64,000 nt of DNA from Macrotrachela quadricornifera (Eukaryota > Rotifera > Eurotatoria > Philodinida > Philodinidae), in contig JAJEKB010020897.1 of NCBI GenBank assembly GCA_022393335.1, forward strand, positions 522,550-586,549, written 5' to 3'. Below the pieces are notes generated by a model. That model made no database searches, was not told the DNA's origin, and saw only the letters and a list, made by a program, of their open reading frames with translations. A program made the translations under genes and the position numbers. This document shows, piece by piece, positions 22,660 through 34,537 of the stretch. Each line of letters begins with the position of its first letter. Positions within the stretch are counted from its first letter, which is position 1.

Positions 22660-22885
22660 GCATGGTCATATAAGTTTAGGAATTAGGAATAGATATTCTA
22701 TTATATATCTTCTATATAGACATGGTCATATAAGTTAAGGAATTAGGAATAGATATTCTTATAGTTATATCCTATATATAGACATGGTCATGTTAGTTTA
22801 GGAATTAGGAATAGATATTGTTATAGTTATATCTTATATATAGACATGGTCATGTTAGTTTAGGAATGAGGATTTGATATTTATT
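22660..22885. repeat. Tandem repeat, about 62-bp unit, nearly four copies
   Basis: Four copies of a unit containing GACATGGTCATATAAGTT and GGAATTAGGAATAGATATTC begin near 22662, 22718, 22780 and 22842. The first has GGCATGG instead of GACATGG, and the last breaks down after about 40 bp. The two inner copies are the most alike, as expected for a recent minisatellite expansion. Confidence 0.8.
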
Positions 22886-23678
22886 CATTTATTCATAATG
22901 ATAAGTCATAGATTTCCAAGACTATATAGACGGTCTGTAAACGACGGTAAACCCATACCAAACGGCATCTTTATAGTGTGCAGATAATTTTCGCTTACGA
23001 GTATCGGTTAATTACATATATACGGACACATTACAGGCCGTTTAGCATACACCATTCACTACACCATAACGAAACACCGTTTAAGTGGCGTTTTAAGCCG
23101 ATTTGAATGTATCTTATAATAAGATGCTAAAGTAAATCTTATAAAATTTTTAGTATAAGATTTGAATAAAATTTGATGATCAGAATCTTGCAAAGTCATA
23201 CCTAACCATGCGCAACTAAAGTTTTTTTTCGTCAACATAGCTCAATAAAGATAAACAGGCATATAGACATGAACTTAGTCTGCTATCTTACTTTTCGTAT
23301 AGATAATTCGACATCATTGTCGATTGCAGTAAACAATTTCTATGTATAATTTTTATTATCTTTAGATTCAGATATTTCAAAATTATCGTGGACAAGCGAA
23401 ATATCAAGTTTACGTGTTAAATTCTTTTTTTTTATTTATATATTACAACAATATCGTCGAAAGCGTATGAATTATATATATAAACAATGTATACTGTATT
23501 TATTTAGATAATTAAATAAAATCGTTGAATAGTGAAGTATGTATTTTATTTGTAAAATTCTTTCTTTTTTATTTAGATATTTCATCAATATCATCAAATA
23601 GACAAGTGTAAATTCTCTAGACAAAATTCTTATTTTTGTTTGTTAGATATTTGAATTACATAATCAAATAGGTAAATA
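22886..23678. other. Non-coding stretch
   Basis: This part lies between the 62-bp tandem repeat and the Helitron. The segment near 22930-23110 is less AT-rich than its surroundings and contains several CCGTTT/AAACGG-like words, but no gene or clear repeat boundary was recognised. Confidence 0.4.
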
Positions 23679-24712
23679 TCTATATATATAAAGAAGAAAG
23701 TTTGTCTGTCTGTTTGTTTGTCTGTTCGCTATGCATTCAGTCCCTGTACAAGCTAGCGTCACCAAACTTTCTATGGTACCTCCCCAGGCCCAGAGGAAGG
23801 TCATGGCGGGGTCACCCACCGAGGGTGTGGGTGTGGGTAGAATCTCACCCAGATAGTACTGTAATAGCTAACATTACCAAACTTTCGATAGTGCCTCCCA
23901 AGACCTAGAGGAAGGTCATGGCGGTGTGACGCATTGAGGGTACGGGTGATATCTCTCCCAAATAGTGCTGTATTAGCAAACATCACCAAATTTTCCATGG
24001 TGCTCCTCTGAGTTCAGAGGCATTTTTAAAGAGTGCTGTTACCATTAATAGGAGTAGGAAGGAGGCGTCTGGGTGAAATTTCACTGAAGTTCTATCGCAA
24101 TGAACTTTGCGTTAATTTTCCAGAAATTTCGCGAATCTGTTATGATTTTAAGATTAATTGTTTTTTATCGAGGATTCTTTGGTTTAAATTTGAAAATTGG
24201 ATGTTTCTAATTTATATATATAAAGGAGAAAGTTTGTCTGCCTGTCTGTTTTTTATATATTTGGACATCGCACGAGTTGAGGGTGCCAAACTTTTCATGG
24301 CATACTCTTAGGTCTCGAGGAAGGACAAAATGGATCGGGATGACTGGCAAGAGGATTGGACTGAAATTTTACAACAGGTTATGGTACATTACAATTTTCC
24401 CCAGTTTTTCAAAAACTTCGGGACATATGCTGCCATTGTCAGAATATCTGCCTGTTAGTGCCAGTTTTTTTACACTGGGTATTGATATAAAGTATGGAAA
24501 TACGCATGAGTTAAGAGAAAGACTGTTATACCCACACGCTATTTGCTGAATTATCCGATTTAAAGATGAATATAAGTGTGTGCACGGCGGGATATGTAGT
24601 AATAATAGATGAAAAGGTCTTAATCAAGCCTTCTATACATCTTCTGTCGTTTCCTGACATGATAAGTTTCCAGTATGGAGATTTCCCGAGCAACGCCGGG
24701 TACTACCGCTAG
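23679..24712 (+). mobile_element. Non-autonomous Helitron, apparently two 5' ends in tandem or nested
   Basis: The left end reads A then TCTATATATATAAAG (TC at 23679), and the right end has the GC hairpin CCCGAGCAACGCCGGG followed by TACTACCGCTAG and T. The terminal CTAG ends at 24712. These are the diagnostic Helitron ends: 5' TC, a 3' hairpin, CTRR, insertion between A and T, and no target duplication. A second 5'-like end (TATATATATAAAGGAGAAAG followed by TTTGTCTGCC) starts near 24212, so one copy was inserted next to or into another. Between the two lie about three copies of a roughly 115-bp module with CCAAACTTTC and GAGGAAGGTCATGGCGG. No Rep/helicase gene is present. Confidence 0.75.
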
Positions 24713-25705
24713 TGTTTAATAAAATTCATTGTATATATTTGTCTTCTCTCCGTCCGCGATGATCATCTTGATCTATAACATTTCAAATATTATGACAATA
24801 AAGTCTAGGGATCAAACAGACTGACTTAATTCAAAATGAATTAAGAAACATGAATAGTATTACTAGTAACAACTGCAATCATATTGGCTAATTCACGTTG
24901 AAATAAGTGAATATGTTTAAGAACCTCAGTCGGAAAGAATACAGACAAAAAAAGTAATCTTCCTTTGTGTATTGAGTTTAGCTGGTTATAGATATAAAAA
25001 TAAGAAAAATCATGATTTTGAATTTTGTTATCAAAGAAGTAAAAAGCTCGTTTGTAACATCGAATACATTATTGTATGTATGACAACAAACAAGGTGAAA
25101 AATTTGTTTCGCTTTTCTGATAAAACGTACATCAATTTAAAAGATGGTCATATTTTTACTTTTTGATCAGCTGAATGTAGGATTTTGAAATATAAAAAGC
25201 CTTGTAGTTTAAATAAAGGAATTACACTAATCTACGATCTTTCGTGTATTCTTTATGAATTGTTTTTCTTCTTGATCAATTAGTCAAGTTTATTTTTAAT
25301 CTGAAAATTAGGAGTAGATTCTTATCTGAAGTTTATAATGAAAGTATATTGACTAGTTAAACAAGAAAAACAGAACTATGGACAGCATTAATTTGTTCAT
25401 ACTTTAGCAGCTTATTCGTTCTTTTTGATGTTATTGCTTTTTAGTTCACTACACGGTGCAGCGAAAAACAACACATGCTGTAATCCTTTCACAACAACTT
25501 GAGAAACAAACAGCAGTGCAGTAGATGTTGATTTTTGGACCACATGCGATGGAGAGTGTGTAGAATGTTTGCTCTGTTAATTGACAGTGGCTCTTGGAGA
25601 AAAGTATGCATACTACCAAAAAATTACGCACCCTTTTTTTTACCTATAGTGTTCCCTCTTTCTTTCTTCATTATAGAGCTCTATTGAGTCGATACATTGA
25701 CTAAC
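24713..25705. other. Upstream region of the PIERCE-like gene
   Basis: AT-rich sequence without recognisable exons. The last 100-200 bp should hold the promoter of the gene starting at 25706. A TC-rich patch (CCTCTTTCTTTCTTC) lies near 25657, but nothing can be assigned with confidence. Confidence 0.35.
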
Positions 25706-26272
25706 ATGGATGACAATTATATTAATTATGCACAAACTGCTCGTACACCAAGATATACTGAGATTGGACCAAATGGTGAAATCTTGTTTCAATCAGACAG
25801 TCTTCCTGCCTATCTCTTTAGTAGTTATCTTCAATTGCGCGAACCACCAACTCCAAGAAATGAGATGAAGATCGAACAAAAGACTAGCGATCTATATAGA
25901 ACATTTGGCACCCCTGCTCGATTCGAAAATCCAGGTAGACGCATTTTTATTTGAGCCGCTCCATATCGCCAAACTACTGTAATATTATATTTTCAGATTG
26001 GTGGCGAGACTTTAGCAAACCAGATACGAATATACTTTATCAGACATCCAATCAAGAATATGGGCGCTATAAACCTGTCGCTCATCATATGCCAACTGTC
26101 TATCGAACTAGATCGAGAGAATTTACTCAGGTAAATAATACGAATAAATTCTATTTAATGCATTGTATTATTCAAGGCTCAAAGTATCGGTGGAAACTTT
26201 CGTCGTAATGGCCTTAGTACAAGTTTAAACGATCTATCTTCCCAACGATCTTATCGAGACAGATATCAATGA
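25706..26272 (+). CDS. PIERCE1/PIERCE2-like ciliary microtubule inner protein
   Basis: This gene probably encodes a 152-residue axonemal protein of the Piercer family, small proteins inside the doublet microtubules of motile cilia that help dock outer dynein arms. The three exons are 25706-25934, 25997-26130 and 26177-26272, with canonical introns of only 62 and 46 bp; all joins keep the frame. The C-terminal half carries the family signature: TSDLYRT then PARFENPDWW, YQTSNQEYGRYKP, a HHMPTVY block and, across the second intron, GGNFRRNGLST. The order and spacing match the vertebrate proteins (SDYYR, RFNNPGWF, YRTSNxxYG, HExP, GGxFRNNTLN). The N-terminal 60 residues are specific to this sequence. 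The ATG at 25706 is the first in-frame Met after upstream stops. It is intact. Its presence points to a ciliated animal or protist and supports a metazoan source. Confidence 0.85.
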
Positions 26273-28458
26273 TGGATAAAACGAAGAGATTGTGTGCTTT
26301 TCAAGTCGTTAAGAAATGTATTGATTTTTATAATAAGTTCAATTTTGAAATCAATCATAATAATAAAAAATAGATCATTTTTTCTTCTTTTGACATCTGA
26401 CTATGTCTATTCATATTCAAATTTTAAAGAAATTTATTCCAAAAGCCAATAGAGCTGGGTATCTTTCATTGCTGTTATTTTCTCTCTAATATATAGTCTT
26501 GTGAAAACTTTTCAATTTAACGCTTTCGAGTCGCTAGGTCCATCGGTGAACTCCATTATATTTTAACAGGAAACTTAGTATAAAAACAATTTCTGTTCTT
26601 TTATTCTTAGGCAGAAGGTTACATGAAATGTGTGATCGGCTCTGTCTTCGTGAGAAAACCATGCTAAAATCGAAGAAAAATTGCTACTGGCTCGATAGAG
26701 AAGAAATTGTCTCTATCGGACCAGACTGGCCGGTAACCGGTACCGATTATAACTCTACTTATTGTAATTACGTTGTTGGTGTCAACAAAGTGCTTCATTA
26801 AAAACTTGGATAAAGCACAGGTGATTATAAAAAAATCAGTTTTGTCTTATACTAAAAAACTTACTGTCAATGAAAGATATGATCATGAAAGAGTACAGCA
26901 TGTTTTTTGAATATCATTACTTTGATTGCCAATAAAATTCTGTGGGCGTTTACGGACAAGTAAAGCTTTATGTTTTACATGATTTAGTATTGATTTTTGA
27001 CCACCCATAGTTTTACGCGATGTTTCTTTTTATTAAAAATAATGAAAAACTGTTTGGAATATCTCAACCAGACCAACTAGTAGCTGCAAAAGTTTTCAAT
27101 ACTTTTAGCTACTAATCTCACATATATGATCATTCGTTTCAGTAAGGAAAGAAGTAAACCATTGCATAGTTCTGTGGCAAGTAGTAAATCACTCTTAGGA
27201 TAAAACACTTGAACTTTCTATAGTAGTGGAGCGAGTAAAATTTTCAGGATGCTCCTATATTAGAGAATTGATGGCTCTGCCTTAAAATTTTTCTCGTGTG
27301 TGTTGAGAATAGTATTTTTTGTTATTTTTGCATAAGTCTTCTTTTCCCATACTAGAGAATATTTATTTATCAGAGGATTACTTCATTCTAGAAAGTTTTG
27401 TAGAGGATATAATATGTTAAACATAATAGAATATTTCCTAGTTGCAATTAATATATAAAAATTAGTAAATAAACAAGTAATATTTTCTACTTATTTTTCA
27501 TATTTTTCTACGCAATAAAGACCTAAAATCCTGGAAAACTTCTTATAAAAGTCTGGTTAACTCTAATTAAAACCTAGCCAAGCTTGGAGAACCAAAGTTT
27601 TTCAACGAATTTTTGAACGGAACGTTGTAGAAAAATGTGTATCATGATAGAAAATCTTCCCTTGAAAAAAGCGCAGCCCCTTTAGGATAAAAATGTAGAA
27701 TTCACATACCCTCATGAGAAACGTATTGATTAACCTCGTTCAACTTCCTCCCGACACTAAGGAAAACGTATGTAAAGATTTTGATATTATCCTCCCCTTT
27801 CCCAGGAAAGCTAGAAAAATTTCGACCTAAAACTTACACTCACCATTTCCTTCGAAAGTATATGTGAATTCCACAACATGGCACACCATCATCCGTATAT
27901 ATATATACCATCTTAGAGAGATACATTTTTTCTAGGCAGTTCAGTAAATATTACAAAGAATAGACATGACGGAATGTAAAGGAGAGTATTTCATTGTAAC
28001 AATCATTCACAACTTTTTGGGGAAGCCTATTAACTATGGAGGAACTTGTAATATGAGGAAGGAGAGTTCAGCAAAGATCTCAAATAGTCGTGAGCATAAG
28101 GGTGACCAACATAGTCTCATCCTTACATACTTCAGCATCAATATGAAAAATATGATCTACTTCAATAAGTAATCAAAAACTTTATTTTTGTTCTATATGT
28201 AAAAAAAGAAGAATATTTTTATTATCAATCACCATATTCTTGAGTCTATTACAGTTGTTCCACATATAGTTTGAATAGATAGAATATTTTACAATCAACA
28301 ATTATTTTAGGTTTAACTCAACATATTCTAGTTCAAATAATATTCAAAGTCATTTGAATACTATTTATACATTGCAATCATGTTGAAAATTTTTCGAAAA
28401 GTAAATTTATTTTGATAAATATTTATTTGAACATATATTTACACACACGAAATGAATG
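26273..28458. other. Non-coding stretch downstream of the PIERCE-like gene
   Basis: About 2.2 kb between convergent genes (PIERCE-like plus, nuclease-like minus). A plausible polyadenylation context (AATAATAAAAAAT) lies near 26358. The open frame at 27966-28172 shows no family features. No inverted repeat was recognised. Confidence 0.4.
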
Positions 28459-29387
28459 CTAATCTAGATTAATGACTCGAATTTTACGACAGGCAAAACG
28501 AAGAGGGTCGCCATTTGGGTCTTGGTGTTCAGAGCTGTGTTGGCAATACTCCACTTGGATGATGCAGTTTTTGAGAATGATCAATACAACTCCAGAGCAA
28601 AATTTACTTGAAGAATTGATGGAGTACAGCTCTACCTCCAAATGGTCCTCACGAAGGCAGCCAGACCAGTCGCAGAGGTGGGAACCTGGAAAACATGGGA
28701 AGTAATATATTTCTGCGAATAACACAATATCTTACATATTCGAATACGATATTGGGTCGCTTGACAAAGGAGGCAAGGGTAAAATCTTGGATCGAAGAAC
28801 CACGTAATGTTTACAGATACCGAATTGAGAGACGTTCTTTACTTTGGAAAATTGAACCATTACATCACGGATAGAGGAATATTTTGTGTTTAGTGAAATC
28901 CAAGTAGCAAGATGACAAATGGGTGGATTAGAGATGTGAACGGTATTGATATCACATGAGAGCCACTCAGCGAAGAATTTACCTAAAAAAAGAAACATAG
29001 CTCAACATTACGAGGTACGAACAGAGTTACCGTCATGCTGTTTATGAAGACTTGTGAGTGCTTGAAGTTGATCAATAGTGCAGTTCTGAAGATTCTTGGG
29101 ATTGATTAACCGAGAAAGCTTGCTGGAAGTAATTATGTCGTGATTGAAGGCTTTAACAATATCGTCGTTCAAGTGATTGTGGCATTTGTTCGTATACTTG
29201 TTCGACGAGATTCGGTGGGAGGTTGTCGAGATGGAGAATCACCGTTGAAGGCGCGAGCGCGTTTGGGCAAGATTATTTTCGTTAAATGTAGATTAGAATG
29301 AATGTAATATGAAAGCGCTTGAAAATGATGTGCAAAGAAGATAGTGAGCCTTTTATATATCAATTCAGTCGTATCGGCGGCTGACAA
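28459..29387 (-). pseudogene. His-Me-finger (I-PpoI-like) nuclease-related gene, copy 1, damaged
   Basis: Three exon blocks lie on the minus strand: 29031-29387, 28736-28982 and 28459-28685, with acceptors TTTTTTTAG and TTTTCCAG and donors GTAACT and GTAAGA. The C-terminal exon begins GSHLCDWSGCLREDHLEVE and continues with KFCSGVV, EYCQH and FACRKIRV. This Cys/His layout matches the zinc loop and active-site helix of His-Me finger endonucleases of the I-PpoI type (SHLC-x3-C-x4-HL-x3-E, then N-x-S, C and C-x-H). The middle exon carries FFAEWLSCDIN and KHYVVLRSKILPLP. The first exon reads from MSAADTTEL but needs a frame change to reach HLNDDIVKAFNHD and the following block. The middle-to-last exon phase is off by one, so the copy looks broken. 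It points away from the adjacent LINE and is paralogous to the gene at 34.5-35.9 kb. Nuclease activity is an inference from the motif. Confidence 0.5.
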
Positions 29388-29552
29388 AACGTAACATTAT
29401 TCTAATCTTTAATTGCTCTAAATTTTTCACATTGCACGCCGGCAGTAAGGTGTACTTTTCTTTTCTCCTCTTATGTGTATATACTATATGTATCACACAT
29501 AATGCAAAATATTTATTTCTTTAAAGAAAAAATTAAAACTAATTAAGCTTTA
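29388..29552. other. Junction between nuclease-like copy 1 and the LINE
   Basis: Short AT-rich stretch that must hold the 5' end of the retrotransposon and the upstream region of the minus-strand gene. No target-site duplication could be fixed by eye. Confidence 0.4.
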
Positions 29553-30799
29553 ATGGCAAAATATACATATAATCAATTTAAACGCATGACCAATGAAGAA
29601 AAGGACAATATTGCGACTCAAACGGTGAAATTATAATGGAAACATTTGACAGCATGGTACAATAAAGGAAACATTTGACAGAAAGATACAACAAAAAAGA
29701 AATTCAGGTTCAAACAGCAAAAAATAACTCATTCAAAAGACAACTTACTTCAACAAGCCAATGCGATCAAAACATTAATAATAAAAGCGATAATTACTAT
29801 GGTGATACAGATAAATTTATTACTGTTAATCACAGATATAATAAAAAAAACAAAGATTAAACGACAATATTAACATAGAAAAGTTGACTATTGATCAGAA
29901 TAGTTCGTTAACGGCTAATATATCAATTGGACGTCTATTCGTGAATAAAAGCAACAGAACGAACAAAAGTAACAGTGATGGTATCGTATTTATTGATCCA
30001 ACACCTTCAAGAAGTAACCAACACAATATTAATAAAAGAAATAATAACAATAGACTAATAGAAGATATGAATGAATCAACACATAATTATAACTCACTTG
30101 ATGTAACTATAATAGAAAAGAAAAATGAAAATCACAAAGGAAATAATTCACATAGTGAAATGGTTCAAATCTCCCAACAAGCATTACACTATGCTGTTGA
30201 AAATTATTTCACTCGACATATCGAACTTTTTTGTTTTCCTATGCGACAACCAAAAGTATTCTGACTCAATATACAATACAACTATACACATTGCAAAACC
30301 TAAACATCTACCTGTTCAACACTCTATTGTATTAAAATACGTTCCGTATTACATTTGCCACGTTGATATAAAAAAGTGAAATTGGAAATACTGCAAATTC
30401 AATCTTTAATATGGAGGATATGAGAGAAACAATGTCTAAAAGATCTCGAAACATATGTATCGAACTAACTTCAAAAAGGGAGGTATTTTAATTGATGGTG
30501 AAGTAATTGAAACTCAAGAATTTCTAGTTGCTCCACGATTATTAATATGTTCAAAATGCAATAACCCAAGGAAAGTAAAAAGAAAATGTACCTTTAAATA
30601 TGATGCTTGCCGCAGATGTAGAAGTGATCGTACAACTGGTAATCATAAAGAATGTGAAATAAAATGTCACCGTTGTCTACAAAATCACCTCGCCACTGAC
30701 TACCAATGTCCATTTCTAATTGAGCATCGTCGATCAATTCTTCGAAAACTCAAACAACAACTGAATCTTCTATCATTTAATTTATCATCATACGAATGA
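29553..30799 (+). pseudogene. LINE ORF1 (gag-like, CCHC zinc knuckles), broken
   Basis: The reading starts at 29553 (MAKYTYNQFKRMTNEEKD), hits stops within 100 bp, and continues in changing frames through an Asn/Lys-rich region to 30799. The last open part (30455-30799) includes LLICSKCNNPRKVKRKC, then YDACRRCRSDRTTGNHKEC and CHRCLQNHLATDYQCPF, a chain of Cys/His knuckles typical of LINE ORF1 and gag RNA-binding proteins, followed by a basic tail. The protein would package the element RNA. At least three frame interruptions make it non-functional. Confidence 0.65.
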
Positions 30800-31439
30800 C
30801 CATCAATGAACAAGAACAATAACGCAATGAATATTCGCCACGGTAATAGTCAATCAATATGGAAAGATCTAAAGAGAAAACAAGATGAAATTGATAACAT
30901 AAAAGCAGAATTAAATATAAAAATTCAAGCAATACAATCCAAATATGATGACCACATGAAGAAAATGGGATCAATTCTTTTAATTATGTCTCAACAGATG
31001 AAAAACAGAATGAAAATATCGAAAGATGCTATACAACAATTAATGAAGTATTACCTGTATTATCCTCTACACTTAAAGTATTTCAACGTCTTATATCAAA
31101 AAACAATATGTCAATAATGAACAAAAATGACCTATTCGAATGTCAAAACATACTAAAACCTATTGCCAAACCACTCTAATACATTAAATGCAGAAATGAT
31201 TTATTAACCATAAATCAGAAAGCAATGAACATACTTGTAGAACAACAAGAATCATTAATGATTCAAGTGATAAATAGTAATCTTTTTCACTATTCGTCGC
31301 TAACGATCGAATTACATCAAATCGATCAATACGATAGAAACCTAAAGGAAAAATCAATTTCTTTTTAATATTGTAAATGAATGGAACTCTCGTCTGTCGA
31401 TATCTAATCTTTCTACACTTTGAGGAAAAGAACGTCCTC

Positions 31440-33600
31440 GTAGGATAAATCAAAATCTTTCATGTATTGTATATAATGTTGAAGGGCTAAACATTCATGT
31501 TGCTGACGTCGGCGATCTAATCTCTACTTATCATCTGCATATTTGTGTACTAACAGGAGTAGGAACAGCTATAAGAAAAAATATTATTTTTCCAAACTAT
31601 ATCTCTATCGGTCAAGAAGGAACAAATTCATTCGGAGAAGTAATGATACTACATCAGCATAATATTAGCTGTAAAATAAAAGAGAAGGAACTGAATTTTA
31701 TTTTAGCTGAAATGACTTTATCACAATAAACTGTATATATATGTAGATGCTATTTCTGTTCCTCCAGGAAACATATCACCTTTTCATCTTTTGTCAAAGC
31801 ATACAGATAAAAGATTTTTTATTTTCGGAGATCACAATGTTAAACACACCGATTGGAATTGTAAAAGAAATAATAAAAGTGGCACATATACGTATGAGTA
31901 GTTAGGAAGCAACAACTACGAAATGATATTACCGAATAAAAGAACATCCAAAAGATCGGATTCAATTATAGATTTTGACATCTCAAACGATGTGTCAGGT
32001 TGGACTTCAGAAGTCTTAGATGAGGGTACATCAGATCATTATCCGAGCTTTTTTCAATCATCAATAACAGTTGAAGATCAATACTTTAGGAAAACAAATT
32101 GGAAACTTTTTTCTTTGTTTCTAAGATTACTATATGCGTATTGGCTATCTGTTGTACACAACTCAGATGAACAAAATCTCTTCAATCTATTTTCAATGTT
32201 TCCATCAGCATTATGGGATAGATGTAGTATATATGAAATAACTAATAAAGATCGACCACCGTGGCCACTTTATCTTGTTCTTCTAGCGAAATCTACTATT
32301 AGAGCCATAAGTACATACAAAAATAATCGAAATACATACAATCTACAATATTTTTTATCAAACAAAGAAATTTACTTAAGCGAACGCACTCATTATTTAC
32401 ATAATCAAAGAGAAGGAAAATTAGCTTGGATAGATGAAGGTCACAATATTTGGAAATATGTCAAACCAACATTTCATAGTTTTACTGTTTCTTTCAGAAG
32501 ACTATCAAAGAATAATGAAAAGATAACAGACTCACAAGAAGTAGTTGACTTTCTTGCAAATTTTTATGAAGATCATTTTAAAGAACCAACGTTCAATCCA
32601 AAAAATTAGTCAGATTAATTATATACCACATATTCCACCGAATAAAATTACTATAAATGAAGTAATAGACGAATGAAAGAAATTTAAGAGAAAAAAATCT
32701 ATAGATAGTGCTGATACATCAGCATACATGTTGAAACAACTTCTTTTCGAATATATGAATACTATTACAATTCTTTTCAATCAATGTGCTTCGAAAGGTG
32801 AATTTTTTAAGAGTAGTAAACATGCTAAAGTCGTCTGTCTTGCTAAAGATGGATTTTATCCGTCAGAAAATAAGCTAAGACCTATCTCACTGTTACCTAA
32901 AATTGGTAAATGGTATGAACGTATCATACATCGTAGAATAATGAAGTGGTGCGAAGAAAAGAACATCTATATTGATGAACGATCAAGTTTTTCTGCTCAA
33001 AGAAGACTTCAAACAAGAATTATATCACTGATAGAGGATATAAGATTAGATATAGCAGCATGCAACAGACCAGCACTAGTTATTTTTGTTGATTTTTTAT
33101 CTGCTTTTGATAAGATATGGTATCCATCATTAATATCTACTCTAATAAAATTTGAAATGCCACTACCTCTCAAAAAAATGGACTACTTCCTGGCTAAAAG
33201 GAAGAACGCTTGCTATACATCATGGAGAAGCATCTTTTCGAACGATTAAAATGTGTGTGGGAGTACCTCAAGGATCCGTTCTTACAGCGATACTATTTAG
33301 ACCACACGTGCATTTCTTACTGGATATTTTCTCCCAAATCACTTCCCATTTGTTTCCAGACAATTTAGCGTAATTACTACTTGAATCACTAGAGAAAAGA
33401 TTTTCATTGAATATAAAAGATCTAGAAGAAAAAGCTAGAACAGTTATGGCAAAATTAGAAAAATTTTCAGATAATACTATACTTCCCGTAAATGTACTAA
33501 AAACGAAAGGAATGATAATTCATAAAATAGATTACACAAAACAAAAAGAATGAATTCGTAAATAAATTCAAATACTTACGTATTCAGATAACAACAAAAC
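31440..33600 (+). pseudogene. LINE ORF2 (AP endonuclease plus reverse transcriptase), broken
   Basis: The endonuclease part reads FIFGDHNVKHTDWNCK and later RSDSIIDFDIS and EGTSDHYPSFF, matching the GDFNxxH, SxIDxx and SDHxP blocks of APE-type LINE endonucleases. The RT part reads KLRPISLLPKIGKWYERII, VIFVDFLSAFDKIW (motif A, with its Asp) and MCVGVPQGSVLTAILF (motif B). Motif C reads FPDNLA instead of an F/YADDxx box, so a catalytic Asp is lost. Frames change near 31.74, 31.90, 32.61, 32.68 and 33.24 kb. Downstream, a block around LGWGNYINSKINNI resembles the post-RT region. It cannot code for an active enzyme. Confidence 0.75.
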
Positions 33601-34345
33601 TAGGTTGGGGTAACTATATTAACTCCAAAATCAATAATATTAGAAAGATATATAACACAATGAGCACTCTGTTTAAAAAAAATTATCAAGAAAAAACATA
33701 AATTGTCGAAGAAGAATCTTTTGCGTCTTCGTCCTTCCACATCTTTTTTTGACTATTTTCAACGTGATTTTACTTCTCTGAAAAACAGAAACAAAAAATA
33801 ACTTCGGTATATTGTTCAAGAATAAGAAAAATATATGGATTATTTGGATAGAATGACATTTCGATCATAATAATTAGTCAAGAAAGAACCATGTACGATC
33901 ACATCTTCAAATATTAGAAGAAATTCTCATATCATCCAAAAAAAGTCACTAGAAGCTGTGCAATATCAGCGAACTTCCCAAATAGATTAGCACAAACAGC
34001 TGAGCACAGCAAAGATGATTGGATAAAGTTTAGAAACAATAACATTAGACAACATGAGTATTTTCGTCGTTCAATTGAATATATCAATTTCTTTGTATAT
34101 AAACTTCTCTTTAATATTTCATAATATTTATTATTAAATTCATTTTTCTAATCATGTGTATCACTCGTGTCAATGTCTTGTTTCTGATAGATGTCGCTAT
34201 CACCACATTGTTTATATTTACACGTTAGGAACATATATCTCAATCTCTCTCTCTCTCTCCTTTTCTATGTTCTCTCTCATTAATATTCCGTTACTCTATC
34301 TTGTGAACCTTGATAGGGCACAATAAAAATTCAATGTTAAAAAAT

Positions 34346-34537
34346 AATTCTTTAATTGTTCTTAATGATCATGTTGTAGTGCTGTTACAGTTAAGTTATA
34401 ATGACGTATTGAGACTGTTCATTAGGGTACACGATGCTCAATCAAAGATGAAGTGAATTGGGACGTGACTATATATTTTAAAAAGAGATAACGGACATAT
34501 CTTTCGCATTGCTCACTTAAATTATTCGTTTGTCATC
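34346..34537. other. Junction between the LINE and nuclease-like copy 2
   Basis: AT-rich sequence with no coding sign. It should contain the promoter of copy 2 if that gene was ever transcribed from here. Confidence 0.35.

Larger units (their letters stand above)
29553..34345 (+). mobile_element. Decayed APE-type non-LTR retrotransposon, about 4.8 kb
   Basis: One element spans a gag-like ORF1 with zinc knuckles, an endonuclease-reverse transcriptase ORF2 and an AT-rich 3' region ending near ACAATAAAAATTC at 34320-34332. The order ORF1, AP-endonuclease, RT is that of Jockey/CR1/I-type LINEs. Every coding part is interrupted by stops or frameshifts. There is no LTR pair. The 5' limit is placed at the first ORF1 Met and could lie further left; the 3' end lacks a clear poly-A and no target duplication was found. 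Bdelloids carry LINEs of this general architecture, but the family cannot be named from reading alone. Confidence 0.75.

Noticed and set aside
23800..23835. GTGTGGGTGTGGG as bdelloid-type telomeric repeat
   Set aside because: Only two units, and they lie inside a Helitron module that repeats with changes.
23702..23908. 68-codon frame in the Helitron
   Set aside because: It comes from the tandem module of a non-coding element.
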